This document shows positions 62,988-64,000 of a stretch of DNA of 64,000 nt, in pieces. How positions within the stretch are numbered: position 1 is the stretch's first letter; the number at the start of each line of letters is the position of its first letter. The stretch spans positions 1 to 64,000 of the forward strand of contig CALMPF010000003.1 in NCBI GenBank assembly GCA_937871505.1. The letters run 5' to 3'. The stretch is from an uncultured Planctomycetia bacterium (lineage in GTDB: Bacteria > Planctomycetota > Phycisphaerae > Phycisphaerales > SM1A02). Position numbers and translations under genes: made by a program. The notes beneath the pieces are model-generated. The model worked only from the letters and a program-made list of their open reading frames with translations, searched no databases and was not told where the DNA came from.

Positions 62988-63177
62988 CGACCTCCGCAGC
63001 CTGAGCCAACTCCATCGGCGTCTCGCTCCAACGCCTCGTCGACGTTGCGCCAGTCGCACCACGATTCGATCCACCTCCGGCAGCGCGCTTGCGCGCAGTG
63101 CTTCGGACGATGCCCGTACCCACCTTCGGAGTGCGCTCGGTGCATCGGCGCGAGCTGCGCTCGGGCGGGCGCATCGA

Positions 63178-63999
63178 TCACGAAGCGCGTCCGCCGGGTC
63201 GCTGAGGTTCGCGCGGTGGTCGGTCGGCCTCGCGCGCTGGTCGCTGCGGCTCTCGGTCTGTTCGTTGGGGCTCGCGATTCGTCCGTGGGGGCTCTCGAAC
63301 CGGCCTCTGGGCCTCTCGCCCGGGGCGCTGGGGTTCAGGGTCGCTTGTGGGGAGGCCTTTGGACTTCCAGAGCTGCTGGATCGCGACGGGTTCGATGCGC
63401 TCCAGCACGATGCCGTCTGGATCGACGCGGCGGATGCGGTTGCCCGCGGCGTCGAAGAGCTGGACGATCGGGGGCTCGTCGATGCCCGGATGCGTCGTGA
63501 GCGTCCAGGTTGCGCCGTCGGCGCTGCGCTCCCAGCGGTCGCGCCGCTGCGGAAGGCGCGACTCCTTGGCGTCGAAGGCGAAGAACGCGAACTCCATCGG
63601 CTGCTGCGCATCGCGCGGGAGAAGCTGTCCAAGGAGCAGCGATTCAGGCATGCTCAGATACGCCTGCGTCGGGACGCTCCACTCCATCGGCCGATCCGCA
63701 GGGGTCGGAGCGGCTCCGAGCCTGCTCCCGACGACCGTCAAGGTGGCGGGCTGCCCCGGGGTCTGCGGCGTGCGGATCCCCGTCTGGGCGAAGGAGCGGA
63801 TGTCGCGACCGCTGCGTTCGGTGCTGCGTGAGGACCACGCCTCCCGATCGCGATCCCACGCGAGCCAGTACCGCGCCTCGACATCGAGCACGTGGGAGGC
63901 GTCGTCGCTCAGCAGGCCGCGGCTCTGGGCGATTACTAGGAGCCCCGTCTCCGATTCCTCGGCCGTGTAGTCGCGCTCCGGTCGGCCCGGGTTGAGCGC
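63178..63999 (-). CDS. Partial gene, unknown protein with Arg-Pro-rich repeat tail
   Basis: The frame is open to the right edge, so the N-terminus is missing; at least 273 residues are visible. The folded part includes VIAQSRGLLSDDASHVLDVEARYWLAWDRDREAWSSR, LTVVGSRLGAAPTPADRPMEWSVPTQAYLSM and GIDEPPIVQLFDAAGNRIRRVDPDGIVLERIEPVAIQQLWKSKGLP. The last 55 residues repeat REPQR[PT] units (for example RTDREPQRPAREADRPPREPQRP), encoded by 15- to 24-bp DNA repeats. No function is recognised. It lies 190 bp upstream of the lipoprotein gene on the same strand. Confidence 0.7.
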   Translation of the reverse strand, partial: ALNPGRPERDYTAEESETGLLVIAQSRGLLSDDASHVLDVEARYWLAWDRDREAWSSRSTERSGRDIRSFAQTGIRTPQTPGQPATLTVVGSRLGAAPTPADRPMEWSVPTQAYLSMPESLLLGQLLPRDAQQPMEFAFFAFDAKESRLPQRRDRWERSADGATWTLTTHPGIDEPPIVQLFDAAGNRIRRVDPDGIVLERIEPVAIQQLWKSKGLPTSDPEPQRPGREAQRPVREPPRTNREPQRTDREPQRPAREADRPPREPQRPGGRAS

Positions 64000-64000
64000 G

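Overview
The window is very GC-rich (most coding DNA looks near 70% GC) and gene-dense, with several genes joined by ATGA or GTGA overlaps. It looks like a planctomycete, most likely of the Phycisphaerae type. Two secreted proteins end in paired D-x-[DN]-x-[DN]-G-x-V-D-G-A-D-L-G-x-L-L-G-x-W-G tails, squalene is made by the HpnCDE route, there is an OmcB-like Cys/DUF11 lipoprotein, and there are LPS heptose genes plus many secreted proteins of unknown function. Short phrase-like tandem repeats lie between genes. No rRNA, tRNA, CRISPR array or transposase was seen.

Layout. 1-7.4 kb: a 39-bp tandem repeat, a Cys-rich secreted protein, and a membrane-export locus (HlyD-type adaptor, LolD/MacB-type ATPase, two FtsX-type permeases, and a secreted protein with two matching domains). 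7.4-14.1 kb: a divergent ClpP/NfeD-like protein on the minus strand, a 162-nt near-palindrome, then hpnC-hpnD-hpnE-queG in one overlapping operon. 14.1-21.1 kb: lineage-specific secreted proteins and a TIM-barrel sugar isomerase. 21.2-23.8 kb: a lower-GC restriction-modification island, with an EcoRII-type endonuclease facing a C5-methyltransferase that carries an N-terminal ribbon-helix-helix-like domain, beside a tandem TGGTACCA operator. 24.3-33 kb: NAD-glutamate dehydrogenase, ribF, a DHH phosphoesterase, an HMA-domain lipoprotein, an isochorismatase-like hydrolase and purB.

33-49 kb: an ECF sigma factor with a membrane protein that may be its partner, a double-CHRD protein, plsY, an LPS-kinase-like protein, a heptose cluster (gmhB, a 94-aa protein, a GT9 heptosyltransferase), phosphofructokinase, lysS, a transglutaminase, a reprolysin-like metallopeptidase and a FUN14-like membrane protein. 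49-64 kb: an OmcB-like lipoprotein with a clear promoter and terminator, nnrD, a YhaM-like exoribonuclease, a BshC-like protein overlapping a GT2 glycosyltransferase, a GT4-type glycosyltransferase, an XRE-type regulator, a 1.2-kb repeat-rich gap (72-bp repeats and a trinucleotide microsatellite), a lipoprotein, and a gene cut by the window edge.

How the parts relate. Envelope construction dominates: squalene synthesis, LPS heptose and phosphorylation, PlsY phospholipid synthesis, an ABC export machine and surface or secreted proteins. Several conserved enzymes carry long Ala/Pro/Gly-rich insertions between domains (QueG, PlsY, the sigma factor, the BshC-like protein, the transglutaminase), which appears to be a general trait of this genome. 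All functions are read from motifs by eye; no database search was run.
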